From positions 372,001 through 436,000 of the forward strand of contig JASJOS010000005.1 of NCBI GenBank assembly GCA_030068525.1: a stretch of 64,000 bases of DNA. Direction: 5' to 3'. Within the stretch, counting starts at the first letter, position 1. Every line of letters begins with the position of its first letter. Position numbers and translations under genes: made by a program. Below the pieces are notes generated by a model that saw only the letters and a program-made list of their open reading frames with translations, ran no database searches and had not been told where the DNA came from. Shown here one piece after another: positions 46,262 through 53,990 of the stretch. The DNA comes from Xanthocytophaga flava (GTDB taxonomy: Bacteria > Bacteroidota > Bacteroidia > Cytophagales > 172606-1).

Positions 46262-47122
46262 TTACTGATTGGTTAGTGAAAGCCATTCTGCAAGTGCTCC
46301 CTGATTTTCTATCCGAATACCTTTTTCTGTATGTTGTACAACAGCACACTCTGTAATGGGGTCATGCTCAAAGAATAATATCCATTCTTTCTCCACTGCC
46401 CGATTAAGAATAGTGGCTTTTTCATCCATTGTCAGAAGGGGCCTTACATCATAACTCATTACGTAGGGTAGCGAAATATGTCCTGCAGAAGGAATAAGAT
46501 CCGCCATATACACGATGGTTTGATTACCAATTTGTATTTTAGGTAATAACATTGCTTCTGTATGGCCTTCTACAAACAGAAAATCTATATTGGCAAAAGG
46601 GGAGATTTTCCCTTCTTCAATCCAATGCAACTGACCACTTTCCTGTAAGGGTAGAATATTCTCTTTTAAGAAACTTGCTTTTTCCCGAGGATTAGGTTGT
46701 ATTGCCCAATGCCAATGTCTGGGTGTAGACCAGTAACGGGCATTTTTAAAAGTCGGAAAATATTTCGTCTTATCTGTATTAGAGCTTACAGCTCCACCCA
46801 CATGATCAAAGTGCAGGTGAGTCAGAATAACATCTGTAATTTCATCTGGAGAAAATCCGGCATTCTGTATAGACTGTAACAGGCTGGCTGTACCATGCAG
46901 ATAATAATAGCTGAAAAATTTTGCATCCTGTTTATTACCCAAACCCGTATCAATCAGGATCAGACGATTGCCATCTTCAATTAACAAACACCGCATTGCC
47001 CAACTACACAAATTATTTTCATCAGAAGGATTAAGTTTTTGCCAGATACTTTTGGGTACAACCCCATACATTGCTCCTCCATCCAGTTTAAAGAAGCCAG
47101 TATCAATCACATGAACCTGCAT
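46262..47122 (-). CDS. MBL fold metallo-hydrolase
   Basis: 286 aa. The metal motif HLHFDHVGG (near residue 103-111) gives the HxHxDH site; further ligands are in VEGHTEAM (near 196) and FFEHDP (near 252). LIDTGLG and YMADLIPSAGHI are usual for this fold. These enzymes hydrolyse esters, lactones or other bonds with two zinc ions. It is the gene between patatin and accA on the same strand; substrate unknown. Confidence 0.87.
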   Translation of the reverse strand: MQVHVIDTGFFKLDGGAMYGVVPKSIWQKLNPSDENNLCSWAMRCLLIEDGNRLILIDTGLGNKQDAKFFSYYYLHGTASLLQSIQNAGFSPDEITDVILTHLHFDHVGGAVSSNTDKTKYFPTFKNARYWSTPRHWHWAIQPNPREKASFLKENILPLQESGQLHWIEEGKISPFANIDFLFVEGHTEAMLLPKIQIGNQTIVYMADLIPSAGHISLPYVMSYDVRPLLTMDEKATILNRAVEKEWILFFEHDPITECAVVQHTEKGIRIENQGALAEWLSLTNQ

Positions 47123-47234
47123 AAAAGAAAAAGTCGTTAAAGAGTTACAAGCAAGTTATTAGTTTTTCACATATAACCTACCATTCTCTATTAACGACTT
47201 TCCAATGGAGATATTTTCAGTAAATGAACTTCTC

Positions 47235-48182
47235 TTAATCTTTGAATACACCCATTGAACCAAATTTTTCAATGCGTTGATTAATTCTTTGCTGAGGGCT
47301 TAGTGCTCCAAGCTCTTTCAGTGTATCTGTAATTACTTGTTTAATTGTTTGTGCCATACCTGTAGTATCTGTATGCGCACCACCGAGAGGTTCTGGAATA
47401 ATGCCATCTACAAGACCAAATTGCTTCATATCTTCAGCAGTTAACTTCAGGGCTTCCGCTGCTTGCTCTTTGTAATTCCAGCTACGCCAAAGAATTGACG
47501 AACAGGATTCTGGAGAGATAACAGAATACCATGTATTTTCCAGCATTAGTACCCGGTCACCTATACCAATTCCCAAGGCTCCTCCTGAAGCACCTTCTCC
47601 AATGATAATACAGATTACAGGTACTTTCAGCATAAACATTTCGCGAAGATTACGGGCAATAGCTTCACCCTGCCCTCTTTCTTCTGCCTCAATACCTGGA
47701 AATGCACCTGGAGTATCTATAAAAGTAATGATCGGTTTGCCAAACTTTTCTGCCATTTTCATCAGACGCAATGCCTTCCGATAGCCTTCCGGGTTGGCCA
47801 TACCGAAATTACGTTGTTGGCGTTGCTTCGTATTACGCCCCTTCTGCTGACCAATGAACATTACTGTCTGCCCTTCTATGGTACCAAATCCGCCCACCAT
47901 TGCCGGATCATCCGAAACGGTACGATCTCCATGTAATTCTATGAACTGATCAGTAACAGAATAAATATAATCAAGGGTATAAGGCCGATCAGGGTGACGA
48001 GAAAGCTGTACCCGTTGCCAGCGCGTCAGATTTTGATAGGTTTCTCTTTTTAATTTCAAGATGTTTTGTTCCAGCGTCTTAACGGCTGATTGCATCTCAG
48101 GATCAGAACCTTCTGCGAGCTGCTTCATATCAGCTAACTTTGCTTCAAGTTCTGCTATGGGTTTCTCAAAGTCCAACAGCAT
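47235..48182 (-). CDS. accA: Acetyl-CoA carboxylase carboxyltransferase subunit alpha
   Basis: 315 aa, full length. It moves the carboxyl group from biotin to acetyl-CoA together with AccD. N-terminal coiled region ([20 protein letters not shown]), [39 protein letters not shown] and [19 protein letters not shown] are the known blocks. It is encoded 7 kb from accB-accC, and no accD is in the window. Confidence 0.97.
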   Translation of the reverse strand: MLLDFEKPIAELEAKLADMKQLAEGSDPEMQSAVKTLEQNILKLKRETYQNLTRWQRVQLSRHPDRPYTLDYIYSVTDQFIELHGDRTVSDDPAMVGGFGTIEGQTVMFIGQQKGRNTKQRQQRNFGMANPEGYRKALRLMKMAEKFGKPIITFIDTPGAFPGIEAEERGQGEAIARNLREMFMLKVPVICIIIGEGASGGALGIGIGDRVLMLENTWYSVISPESCSSILWRSWNYKEQAAEALKLTAEDMKQFGLVDGIIPEPLGGAHTDTTGMAQTIKQVITDTLKELGALSPQQRINQRIEKFGSMGVFKD

Positions 48183-48207
48183 GTGTGTGTAATTTGTTGC
48201 AGGGGTG

Positions 48208-48215
48208 CAAATTTA
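48208..48215 (-). promoter_or_regulatory. accA promoter -7 box
   Basis: TAAATTTG on the minus strand (exact TAnnTTTG), 26 bp before the start codon. Confidence 0.5.
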
Positions 48216-48377
48216 ATAGTTTCCGTCAGAAAGTAAATGTGTGTGTATGTAAATTGAAAATCTAAACTGCAAAATACTGATAGTTAGTTCATTACTATGT
48301 AAATATTTTTATAGAAAACAGTATACCAGCCCCAAAAACACACACTAAGTTGACTTTTGGACACATGTAAGAAACGA

Positions 48378-48422
48378 ATAGATTATCCGTTATTATAAAA
48401 TAACTATTTGTAGATAATCTAT
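48378..48422 (+). promoter_or_regulatory. Candidate operator upstream of the Rrf2 gene
   Basis: ATAGATTATC (48378-48387) and GATAATCTAT (48413-48422) form a perfect 10-bp inverted repeat with 25-bp spacing. The right arm lies where the -33 element of the downstream promoter should be. Confidence 0.45.
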
Positions 48423-48443
48423 ACTCGTTTTGTAGACTTTTAA

Positions 48444-48451
48444 TATATTTG
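48444..48451 (+). promoter_or_regulatory. Rrf2 gene promoter -7 box
   Basis: TATATTTG, exact TAnnTTTG match, 18 bp before the ATG. Confidence 0.5.
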
Positions 48452-48468
48452 TAAAAATATACATAGAC

Positions 48469-48909
48469 ATGTTATCAAAGAAAGCTAAATACGCCCTTAA
48501 GGCGCTTTTTGTTCTTGCACGTGACTTTGGAAATGATGCAACCTTGATTGCTGAGATTGCTGAGCAAGAACGAATTCCTAAAAAATTTCTGGAAGCAATT
48601 CTATTAGATCTAAAGAACCATGGTATTTTATTTAGTCGTAGAGGAAAGACGGGAGGATATGGATTATTGAAAAGTCCGGATCAGATTACAATGGGCCAGG
48701 TAGTACGTATCATAGATGGACCACTTGCGTGGGTTCCCTGTGCACGACAAAATGGATACCAGCCTTGTGATGAATGTAATGATGTGGAGACTTGTTCTAT
48801 TCGGATTACTATGCGTAAGGTACGTGATGCAACTGCTGAAATTCTGGATAGTACAACACTTGCAGATTGTGTGCGTCTGGAAAAAGAGCCCTTAGACTGG
48901 ATCATTTAA
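48469..48909 (+). CDS. Rrf2 family transcriptional regulator
   Basis: 146 aa. N-terminal winged HTH (MLSKKAKYALKALFVLARDF; IPKKFLEAILLDLKNHGIL; SRRGKTGGYGL) and the C-terminal dimer helix of Rrf2 proteins. Cys91, Cys100, Cys103 and Cys109 lie in the loop where IscR/NsrR-type members bind an Fe-S cluster, so it probably senses iron-sulfur status, redox or NO. No obvious target gene is next to it; the upstream inverted repeat suggests autoregulation. Confidence 0.9.
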   Translation: MLSKKAKYALKALFVLARDFGNDATLIAEIAEQERIPKKFLEAILLDLKNHGILFSRRGKTGGYGLLKSPDQITMGQVVRIIDGPLAWVPCARQNGYQPCDECNDVETCSIRITMRKVRDATAEILDSTTLADCVRLEKEPLDWII

Positions 48910-48920
48910 GTATATAAACA

Positions 48921-48974
48921 AATAATGAATCTGGAGAAGATTGATGCGTTATCCTCTTTTTCAGATTCATTATT
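48921..48974. terminator. Stem-loop between Rrf2 and RMD1-like genes
   Basis: AATAATGAATCTG (48921-48933) and CAGATTCATTATT (48962-48974), perfect over 13 bp with a 28-nt loop. It touches the stop codon of the convergent gene. Confidence 0.6.
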
Positions 48975-49764
48975 AATGTCCACTCCCAAATATCTTACCA
49001 AAAATAAGGTTCAGCACCTCCACAAAGATCAAGCCGATTACAATCCATTCCAATCGGGTACTTTCTCTGTTTTGTAGCAAATCTGTGAATAACTCAAGGT
49101 TGTCCTGAACTACTCTCAGCTCATAATCCAACGCTCTGAATCGGGTATTGATATCAAACATTTCCCGTAATCCATGATCCAACTTGGATAAATATTCACT
49201 TTCCCAAACTACATCTGGTGAGTTGAATACATATAGATTGTCTATAATACTATTCTTTACGTTGATAGTACGTCCAATGAAACGCAACAAGTTCTTGGGA
49301 GAAATTTTTACCTTACCCGCTTTTTCCAGTTCTTCTGCAAATCTTTTGGTTCCTTCCAGAATATCATCCCCTAACGATTCATATGTTTCCAGCGCAACAG
49401 ATTGAGCTGTATTTAACATAATAACTCGCACTGCATGTTCATTTATTTCAGGAACGATGAGAGATGTATAATTAAATGTGAGCTTTTTTTGTGGATTTAC
49501 TTCTACCAGCAAATCTTCCTTAAAATCCTCACGAACGGGACGTTCACAAAAATTTTTTAAAAATCGTATTAAATCGCTTTTTTCGACTTCTGAGTGATCG
49601 ACAAACACAACTACTCCATAGTTGAGAACATATAAGTATTTACTATGCTCCAGAACATAAAACACTTCATAGTTGGTTGCCAAGTAGGGTTCGCCTGTAA
49701 ACTCGGAACGAAATGATTTAATGTTGATTTGTTCAGCAACTTGAAATGCTTCAACTTTTAACAT
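48973..49764 (-). CDS. RMD1/DUF155 family protein
   Basis: 263 aa. It has the DUF155 order: an N-terminal beta region (YVLNYGVVVFVDHSEVEKSDL), a middle helical part (AQSVALETYESLGDDILEGTKR) and a C-terminal coiled coil leading into one membrane helix (NRESTRLEWIVIGLIFVEVL). Yeast Rmd1 relatives are mitochondrial or nuclear-membrane proteins of unclear role. In bacteria the function is unknown; the C-tail should anchor it to the inner membrane. Confidence 0.8.
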   Translation of the reverse strand: MLKVEAFQVAEQINIKSFRSEFTGEPYLATNYEVFYVLEHSKYLYVLNYGVVVFVDHSEVEKSDLIRFLKNFCERPVREDFKEDLLVEVNPQKKLTFNYTSLIVPEINEHAVRVIMLNTAQSVALETYESLGDDILEGTKRFAEELEKAGKVKISPKNLLRFIGRTINVKNSIIDNLYVFNSPDVVWESEYLSKLDHGLREMFDINTRFRALDYELRVVQDNLELFTDLLQNRESTRLEWIVIGLIFVEVLNLIFGKIFGSGH

Positions 49765-49990
49765 AGAATGCGTTTTTATCGCAAGATAGTAATTTATGTT
49801 AAGGGGCTACTTCTTACTTATCAAATATGCAGGATAAGGCCTGTCTAAAACGCACAATCGGATACCAATGATAATTCCTGAAAATAAAATCAAAAAATAT
49901 TTTATACGACATGCAACCATCTATCTGTTTTATGGGTCATGTATACAAAATCAACTTCATTAGATTGAAGTGAAGAGGAGTTTTGTGATC

Positions 49991-50030
49991 AGACTCCCGA
50001 AAGTTCCTAACTTTCGGGAGTCTCTATTTT
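49991..50030 (+). terminator. Plus-oriented terminator without an upstream plus-strand gene
   Basis: A perfect 15-bp stem AGACTCCCGAAAGTT (49991-50005) with 50009-50023, 3-nt loop, then CTATTTTT. The T-tract exists only on the plus side, while both flanking genes are on the minus strand. Confidence 0.7.
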
Positions 50031-50048
50031 TATGCTGATTTTGTACTA

Positions 50049-50435
50049 TCAGATAGTATGTGGCTGTAAGGCAAAGTGAGGATTCTCAATAATTCCAACA
50101 ACATTTCCCCACAAATCCTTCACAGAGGCAGTTTTTATTCCCTCTCCAACTTCTTCTGGCTGTTCATGTACTACTGCTCCTGCAGCAATAAGTTTATAAA
50201 AAGACAACTCAATATCAGAGACACCCCAATAGGTAACAACATTATCCGATTTAAAAGGAGAAGATTGTTCTTCTGGCTGTAGTCCTAATTCGTAGCCACC
50301 AATATTAAAACCAACATAATAGGATTCATCAAAATAAGGAGAAATTCCTAAAACCTGTGAGTACCATTCTTTTGCTTTGATAATATCATTGACTTTATAG
50401 ATGGTGGTTCGGAGCCCAAGAAAACTTTCTTTCAT
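50049..50435 (-). CDS. VOC family protein (glyoxalase/bleomycin-resistance fold)
   Basis: 128 aa. Two beta-alpha-beta-beta-beta halves: LRTTIYKVNDIIKAKEWYSQVLGISPYFDE and VVTYWGVSDIELSFYKLIAAGAVVHEQPEE, ending VKDLWGNVVGIIENPHF. The metal ligands of active glyoxalases (an early His and the C-terminal Glu) are only partly conserved, so the substrate and even catalysis are uncertain. Single gene. Confidence 0.8.
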   Translation of the reverse strand: MKESFLGLRTTIYKVNDIIKAKEWYSQVLGISPYFDESYYVGFNIGGYELGLQPEEQSSPFKSDNVVTYWGVSDIELSFYKLIAAGAVVHEQPEEVGEGIKTASVKDLWGNVVGIIENPHFALQPHTI

Positions 50436-50564
50436 GGAAGTAGATGTCTTTTAGTCTGACTCAGAAGATGAAGTATAGGTATTGCAGCAATAGCCACAGA
50501 GGACTCATACGTGGGAGTGGGTTCTATGGTTCGTTATTTTAAGGTAATCTACCGAATATTTTGT

Positions 50565-50960
50565 CTATTTTACAAAACTACGTATCCGTTTGGCAGTCTC
50601 TGCCAATGCATCCTGACTCATTTGCAATTTAGGCTTACTAAAATCCATGTCATGCATAGAATTTAAAGGAATCAGATGTACATGAGCATGAGGAACTTCA
50701 AGGCCTATAACAGTGACACCAATGCGTAGACAAGGGATTGCTTGTTGAATAGCAGGTGCCAGGTTTTTACAGAATATCATTAATTCTGTATAGATTGTAT
50801 TGTCCAGATCGAAAAGATAGTCTGTCTCCTGCTTCGGTACTACCAGTACATGCCCCTCAGCTACAGGACTAATATCTAAAAAAGCAAAACAATGTTCGTT
50901 TTCTGCTATTTTGTGACAAGGGATTTCACCAGCAATGATTCGGGAGAATATGGTAGGCAT
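50565..50960 (-). CDS. HIT family nucleotide hydrolase/transferase
   Basis: 131 aa. HIT motif HAHVHLIPL with His91, His93 and His95; N-terminal IFSRIIAGEIPCHKIAE and VVPKQETDYLFDL are typical of HinT-like proteins. They hydrolyse AMP-lysine-type phosphoramidates. Cytoplasmic. It lies 104 bp after greA on the same strand, with its own promoter box. Confidence 0.93.
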   Translation of the reverse strand: MPTIFSRIIAGEIPCHKIAENEHCFAFLDISPVAEGHVLVVPKQETDYLFDLDNTIYTELMIFCKNLAPAIQQAIPCLRIGVTVIGLEVPHAHVHLIPLNSMHDMDFSKPKLQMSQDALAETAKRIRSFVK

Positions 50961-51001
50961 GCTAAAGTATGTTTACTGATTATCAGGATAAATGAGTTGT
51001 C

Positions 51002-51009
51002 CAAAAATA
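51002..51009 (-). promoter_or_regulatory. HIT gene promoter -7 box
   Basis: TATTTTTG on the minus strand (exact TAnnTTTG), 42 bp before the HIT start. Confidence 0.45.
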
Positions 51010-51064
51010 GTATCTTTTTGAACACATATCTGAATTATACTAATAATCAGTAAACGAAAAGTTC

Positions 51065-51538
51065 TTAGCGGGTAATATCAACTACTTCAAATTCCATTTG
51101 TCCGGCAGGGACAGTAATAGAGGCAACTTCCCCTACTTTCTTTCCTAACAATCCTTTCCCAATAGGAGACTGCACTGAAATTTTTCCAGTTTTAAGATCT
51201 GCTTCTTCTTCTGATACTAATGTATAGGTTACAGTCGTTCCGTTTTTCTTATTTTTGATCTTTACTTTTGACAAGATAGATACTTGAGATGTATCAATAG
51301 AAGACTCATCAATCAGACGTGCATTCGCTACAAGATCTTCTAACTTTGAGATTTTCAATTCCAATAATCCTTGTGCATCTTTTGCTGCATCATATTCTGC
51401 ATTTTCACTTAGATCACCTTTATCACGGGCTTCCGCAATCTGTCTTGCAATATCCGCACGGCCTTTAGTTCGTAGCTCTATCAATTCATCCCGAAGCCTG
51501 GTTAATCCTTCTTGCGTGTAATACGAGATCTTACTCAT
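51065..51538 (-). CDS. greA: Transcription elongation factor GreA
   Basis: 157 aa. An N-terminal coiled coil that enters the RNA polymerase secondary channel (YYTQEGLTRLRDELIELRTK; RDKGDLSENAEYDAAKDAQG, with the acidic tip residues D and E) and a C-terminal FKBP-like domain (GKISVQSPIGKGLLGKKVGE). It stimulates transcript cleavage in backtracked polymerase. A candidate small RNA lies just upstream on the same strand. Confidence 0.96.
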   Translation of the reverse strand: MSKISYYTQEGLTRLRDELIELRTKGRADIARQIAEARDKGDLSENAEYDAAKDAQGLLELKISKLEDLVANARLIDESSIDTSQVSILSKVKIKNKKNGTTVTYTLVSEEEADLKTGKISVQSPIGKGLLGKKVGEVASITVPAGQMEFEVVDITR

Positions 51539-51597
51539 CTTTTTATATGTTTAAGTTGTTTATTTTTAATTGAATCTGTGTATATGTATATCTGACA

Positions 51598-51791
51598 ATA
51601 AAAAAAACGGCTGTAACTACAAGCCGTCCTACAAAACGTATACCAATAGCTTTGCAGAACCTGTTAACCAAATCCTGAACCGGACGAGTAAAACTGGTCC
51701 GGAGAAATCAAATGGGACGTTATCTCTTGCATTAGTATAAACAAAAACAAACCGCAAGAGCCAACTACTCTTGCGGAAGTCTGTAAGATAA
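51598..51791 (-). ncRNA. Candidate structured small RNA upstream of greA
   Basis: About 190 nt on the minus strand, no ORF. A promoter pair precedes it (TTG complement at 51823-51825, 20-bp spacing, TATTTTAG complement at 51795-51802). Hairpins: CCGCAAGAG/CTCTTGCGG at 51752-51776, CCGGAC/GTCCGG at 51680-51702, and the terminal ACGGCT/AGCCGT at 51607-51627 followed by a run of T. TATACTAAT near its middle pairs with ATTGGTATA downstream, giving a long rod. Rod shape, size and refolding options recall 6S RNA, but that identity is not shown. Confidence 0.45.
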
Positions 51792-51794
51792 ACG

Positions 51795-51825
51795 CTAAAA
51801 TACGAATTTCGGTTGAATAGAACAA
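51795..51825 (-). promoter_or_regulatory. Promoter of the candidate small RNA
   Basis: On the minus strand TTG, 20 bp, then TATTTTAG, which differs from TAnnTTTG only in the last two bases. The spacing is as expected for Bacteroidota promoters. Confidence 0.45.
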
Positions 51826-52002
51826 GTGACTTCTTCGAAAGTTATTATTTGTTATTGGGTTTATTCAAAAAGAAGAGTTCTTATTTTGTATTATATATAG
51901 GGAATGTATATTCCTGATAAAAGAAGTTTGGGAAGCCAGTTGAAGGATACTACTTTTGATAAAGAGTTGGACAAGTCATTTATATATCTAACATTTTTTG
52001 TT

Positions 52003-52923
52003 ATGCGAATCATATTTATGGGTACGCCTGAATTTGCAGTACCTAGCCTGGAAATATTGGTAGAGAATAATTACAATGTAGTTGCAGTAATTACAGCTCC
52101 TGATAAACCAGCAGGAAGAGGATTAAAGCTGGTAGCTTCACCCGTAAAAGAGGCTGCTCTTAAACATAGTATTCCTGTACTACAGCCTGAAAAACTGAAA
52201 AATCCCGAGTTTTTAGAAGAATTAAAAAGCTATAAAGCAGATTTGCAGGTAGTGGTTGCTTTTCGAATGCTTCCGGAAGTTGTTTGGAATATGCCTCCCA
52301 AGGGGACTTTTAATCTGCATGCTTCTTTATTACCTGATTATCGTGGAGCTGCACCTATTAACTGGGCTATCATTAACGGGGAAAAAGAAACGGGTGCCTC
52401 AACTTTTTTTCTGCAACATGAGATAGATACAGGTAATATTATCTTTCAGGAACATGAACCTATCTCTGAAACAGATAATGTAGGAACCGTCTACGAACGT
52501 TTGATGCATAAAGGGGCGAAGCTTGTCCTTAAAACTGTTGCAGCTGTAGATACAGGTAATTATCCTCAGATAACTCAGGATTTGTCTAAGCCAGTAAAGA
52601 TGGCACCCAAGATTTTTACAGAGACATGTGAAATCAATTTTGAACAGTCAGTAGAGCAAGTATACAACTTTGTAAGGGGACTTTCCCCCTATCCAGGCGC
52701 CTGGACTAGAGTAAATGGTAAAACATGTAAAATTTTTCAGGCAGAGAAACTCTATACTACAGATGGAGGAACTTTACAGCCTGGATCTGTTTATTCTGAT
52801 AATAAAACGTATCTGCGATTCAAGACTACAGATGGATGGATTGAAATAAAAGAATTGCAGATGGAAGGAAAAAAACGAATGAAGATAGATGAGTTTCTGC
52901 GAGGAAACACAATTGCACAATAA
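52003..52923 (+). CDS. fmt: Methionyl-tRNA formyltransferase
   Basis: 306 aa from ATG 52003. The ORF runs back to 51904, but MRIIFMGTPEFAVPSLE is the conserved N terminus, so the 33 upstream residues are rejected. It formylates initiator Met-tRNA with 10-formyl-THF. The signature LHASLLPDYRGAAPINWAII near residue 100-120 carries the catalytic His and Asn region; the C-terminal domain (FVRGLSPYPGAWTRV) is present. Transcribed alone, away from the def gene often next to it. Confidence 0.96.
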   Translation: MRIIFMGTPEFAVPSLEILVENNYNVVAVITAPDKPAGRGLKLVASPVKEAALKHSIPVLQPEKLKNPEFLEELKSYKADLQVVVAFRMLPEVVWNMPPKGTFNLHASLLPDYRGAAPINWAIINGEKETGASTFFLQHEIDTGNIIFQEHEPISETDNVGTVYERLMHKGAKLVLKTVAAVDTGNYPQITQDLSKPVKMAPKIFTETCEINFEQSVEQVYNFVRGLSPYPGAWTRVNGKTCKIFQAEKLYTTDGGTLQPGSVYSDNKTYLRFKTTDGWIEIKELQMEGKKRMKIDEFLRGNTIAQ

Positions 52924-52940
52924 CTCAATATATATAATAG

Positions 52941-53334
52941 TGTGCAACGAACTATGCACAATCTAAATGATGATCAGAAATCTGTTCATGGCCTCGCTGT
53001 CAGCAAAAGCAAATGGATTTCTAGTTAAAAGTATTTTTGACCATTATTCAAATCATTTTTGCGTTTGACTGGAATACCGATCACTTTCAAGAAATATTCG
53101 AATAATGGTCACTTTCTTCGTTGACCTAAACTCTGTTCACTTTCACAGATGACTGGAGTTTAGGTCAAAATTTTGTTTAACTGGAGTTCCGGTCACTTCT
53201 GCCAATGACTGGAATTCCAGTCACTTTGGAAAAATATCAAGCTACTGATTATAATTTCACACTATCAGAAATCTGATCACTTTATTTAAGTATCAGGACT
53301 CTGATAATCTTGAGATATAACCAGAATCCTGATA
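52941..53334. repeat. Cluster C: array of diverged palindromes between fmt and the Lrp gene
   Basis: At least nine units occupy this convergent gap: TGTGCAACGAACTATGCACAA (hairpin, 52941-52961, abbreviated here by its arms TGTGCA/TGCACA), 52971-52988, GACTGGAATACCGATCAC at 53067-53084, 53123-53140, GACTGGAGTTTAGGTC at 53151-53166, AACTGGAGTTCCGGTCAC near 53179, the perfect 18-bp palindrome TGACTGGAATTCCAGTCA at 53206-53223, ATCAGA/TCTGAT at 53264-53277, and TATCAGGACTCTG/CAGAATCCTGATA at 53291-53334. Longer stems: TGACCATTATTC 53038-53049 with 53100-53111, and TTGACCTAAACTC 53121-53133 with 53156-53168. Confidence 0.7.
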
Positions 53335-53378
53335 CTCACTGTCCTCGCTATTACAGAATACAACTTCCTAATACATTC

Positions 53379-53885
53379 TCAAATAATCTGATGAGTATCC
53401 TTGATTACATTCATCACAAAAATACTCTGCATGTATCGGATACCTTTGATTTCACTGAGTTCATTGATATAAAAGGTATGATAGTCATCCATACTCTCTG
53501 CAATGATCTTAAGCATAAAGTCAAATTCCCCTGAGATAGTATAACATTCAATGACAGATCTCATTTGAAGAATAGCTTCAATAAATCTTCCCCCTACTTT
53601 TTTAGTATGCTCCTTTAAGGATACATAACAGATAACCATAATCCCTTTACGTACCAAACGACGATCAACCAGAGCAGCATATTGCTTAATCACTCCACTG
53701 TTTTCCATCCGCTTGATCCGATCATGCACAGGTGTTGTACTCAGGTGTACTTTAGCAGCTATTTCTCTTACTGTACTTTTCGCGTTTTCCTGTAGTAAGC
53801 GCAAAATTTCATAGTCTTTAGAATCCAATACCAAAGCCGGACTGGATATATGTTCTGCTGAGGTAGTATTATATGTACTTGTCAT
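53379..53885 (-). CDS. Lrp/AsnC family transcriptional regulator
   Basis: 168 aa. Winged HTH (LDSKDYEILRLLQENAKSTVREIAAKVHLSTTPVHDRIKRME, in two parts near residues 20-60) and a RAM effector domain (VICYVSLKEHTKKVGGRFIEAILQM; CYTISGEFDFMLKIIAESMDDYHTFY). Lrp proteins bind amino acids and act as octamers on AT-rich sites. It is divergent from an MFS exporter gene with 101 bp between, so that exporter is the likely target, perhaps for an amino acid. Confidence 0.92.
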   Translation of the reverse strand: MTSTYNTTSAEHISSPALVLDSKDYEILRLLQENAKSTVREIAAKVHLSTTPVHDRIKRMENSGVIKQYAALVDRRLVRKGIMVICYVSLKEHTKKVGGRFIEAILQMRSVIECYTISGEFDFMLKIIAESMDDYHTFYINELSEIKGIRYMQSIFVMNVIKDTHQII

Positions 53886-53890
53886 GCATA

Positions 53891-53990
53891 CTTGTTCTGT
53901 TTAAAATATAATAAATATACAAATGTTCTGTATTTACTATTTCTAATAGTACTTATATAAGCACTATGTAACTTTGCATAGAACAAATGT
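53891..53990. promoter_or_regulatory. Shared Lrp/MFS regulatory region
   Basis: Three GTTCT-type sites: CTTGTTCTGT (53891-53900), AAATGTTCTG (53921-53930) and the inverted AGAACAAAT (53980-53988). TAACTTTG (53969-53976) is an exact -7 box for the MFS gene. The spacing suits a multimeric Lrp regulator. Confidence 0.4.

Noticed and set aside
52941-53334. CRISPR-like array
   Set aside because: Units differ in sequence and spacing, there are no identical repeats with unique spacers, and no cas gene is in the window.
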